From Gammaproteobacteria bacterium (GTDB lineage Bacteria > Pseudomonadota > Gammaproteobacteria > Pseudomonadales > Pseudomonadaceae): 6,776 nt of DNA. The notes under the pieces are model-generated. The model did no database searches. It was not told the origin of the DNA and saw nothing but the letters and a program-made list of their open reading frames with translations. Each line of letters begins with the position of its first letter. Position 1 is the stretch's first letter. The DNA is taken from contig JAAZJF010000202.1 of NCBI GenBank assembly GCA_012800475.1, positions 1 to 6,776 of the forward strand, read 5' to 3'. Shown here piece by piece: positions 6,720 to 6,776 of the stretch. The position numbers were made by a program, and so were the translations under genes.

Positions 6720-6776
6720 GATTTTATTTTCAGTCGGATGACTCTGTTGATCTATCAATGCTGCTCTCAATATATT

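Overview
The window looks like chromosome from a gammaproteobacterium, most likely a moderate- to low-GC relative of Pseudomonas. The PrpD-type protein is very close to the pseudomonad form as I remember it, and the flavoprotein belongs to the spermidine dehydrogenase (SpdH) family known from Pseudomonas and Serratia. The lineage is inferred from the proteins, not from a marker gene. All five protein genes lie on the minus strand. The only plus-strand gene is a tRNA at the left edge.

Layout from left to right: a serine tRNA (anticodon TGA) at 36-123 with its own terminator. Then a minus-strand terminator at 244-274 closes a two-gene operon read leftwards. Its first gene (1470-3401) encodes a Tat-exported FAD amine oxidoreductase of the SpdH family. 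Its second gene (295-1473) encodes a Sec-exported tri-heme cytochrome c; stop and start overlap as ATGA. An intergenic stretch (3402-3704) follows, then a 67-residue ankyrin-like protein (3705-3908), a second intergenic stretch with two competing hairpins, a full-length prpD (4027-5514) with its own likely promoter, and a tyrosine recombinase (5802-6719, possibly longer) at the right edge.

The best functional unit is the flavoprotein-cytochrome pair. The sequence supports a periplasmic dehydrogenase that oxidises an amine and passes electrons through three c-type hemes to the respiratory chain. The substrate cannot be read from the sequence. The pair is bracketed by two imperfect direct repeats (201-250 and 3633-3676), which might mark past insertion or duplication. 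PrpD would dehydrate 2-methylcitrate in propionate breakdown, but no other prp gene is in view and its upstream neighbour is an integrase. The ankyrin-like gene and the recombinase have no clear functional link to the other genes. I see no CRISPR array, insertion sequence or replication origin.
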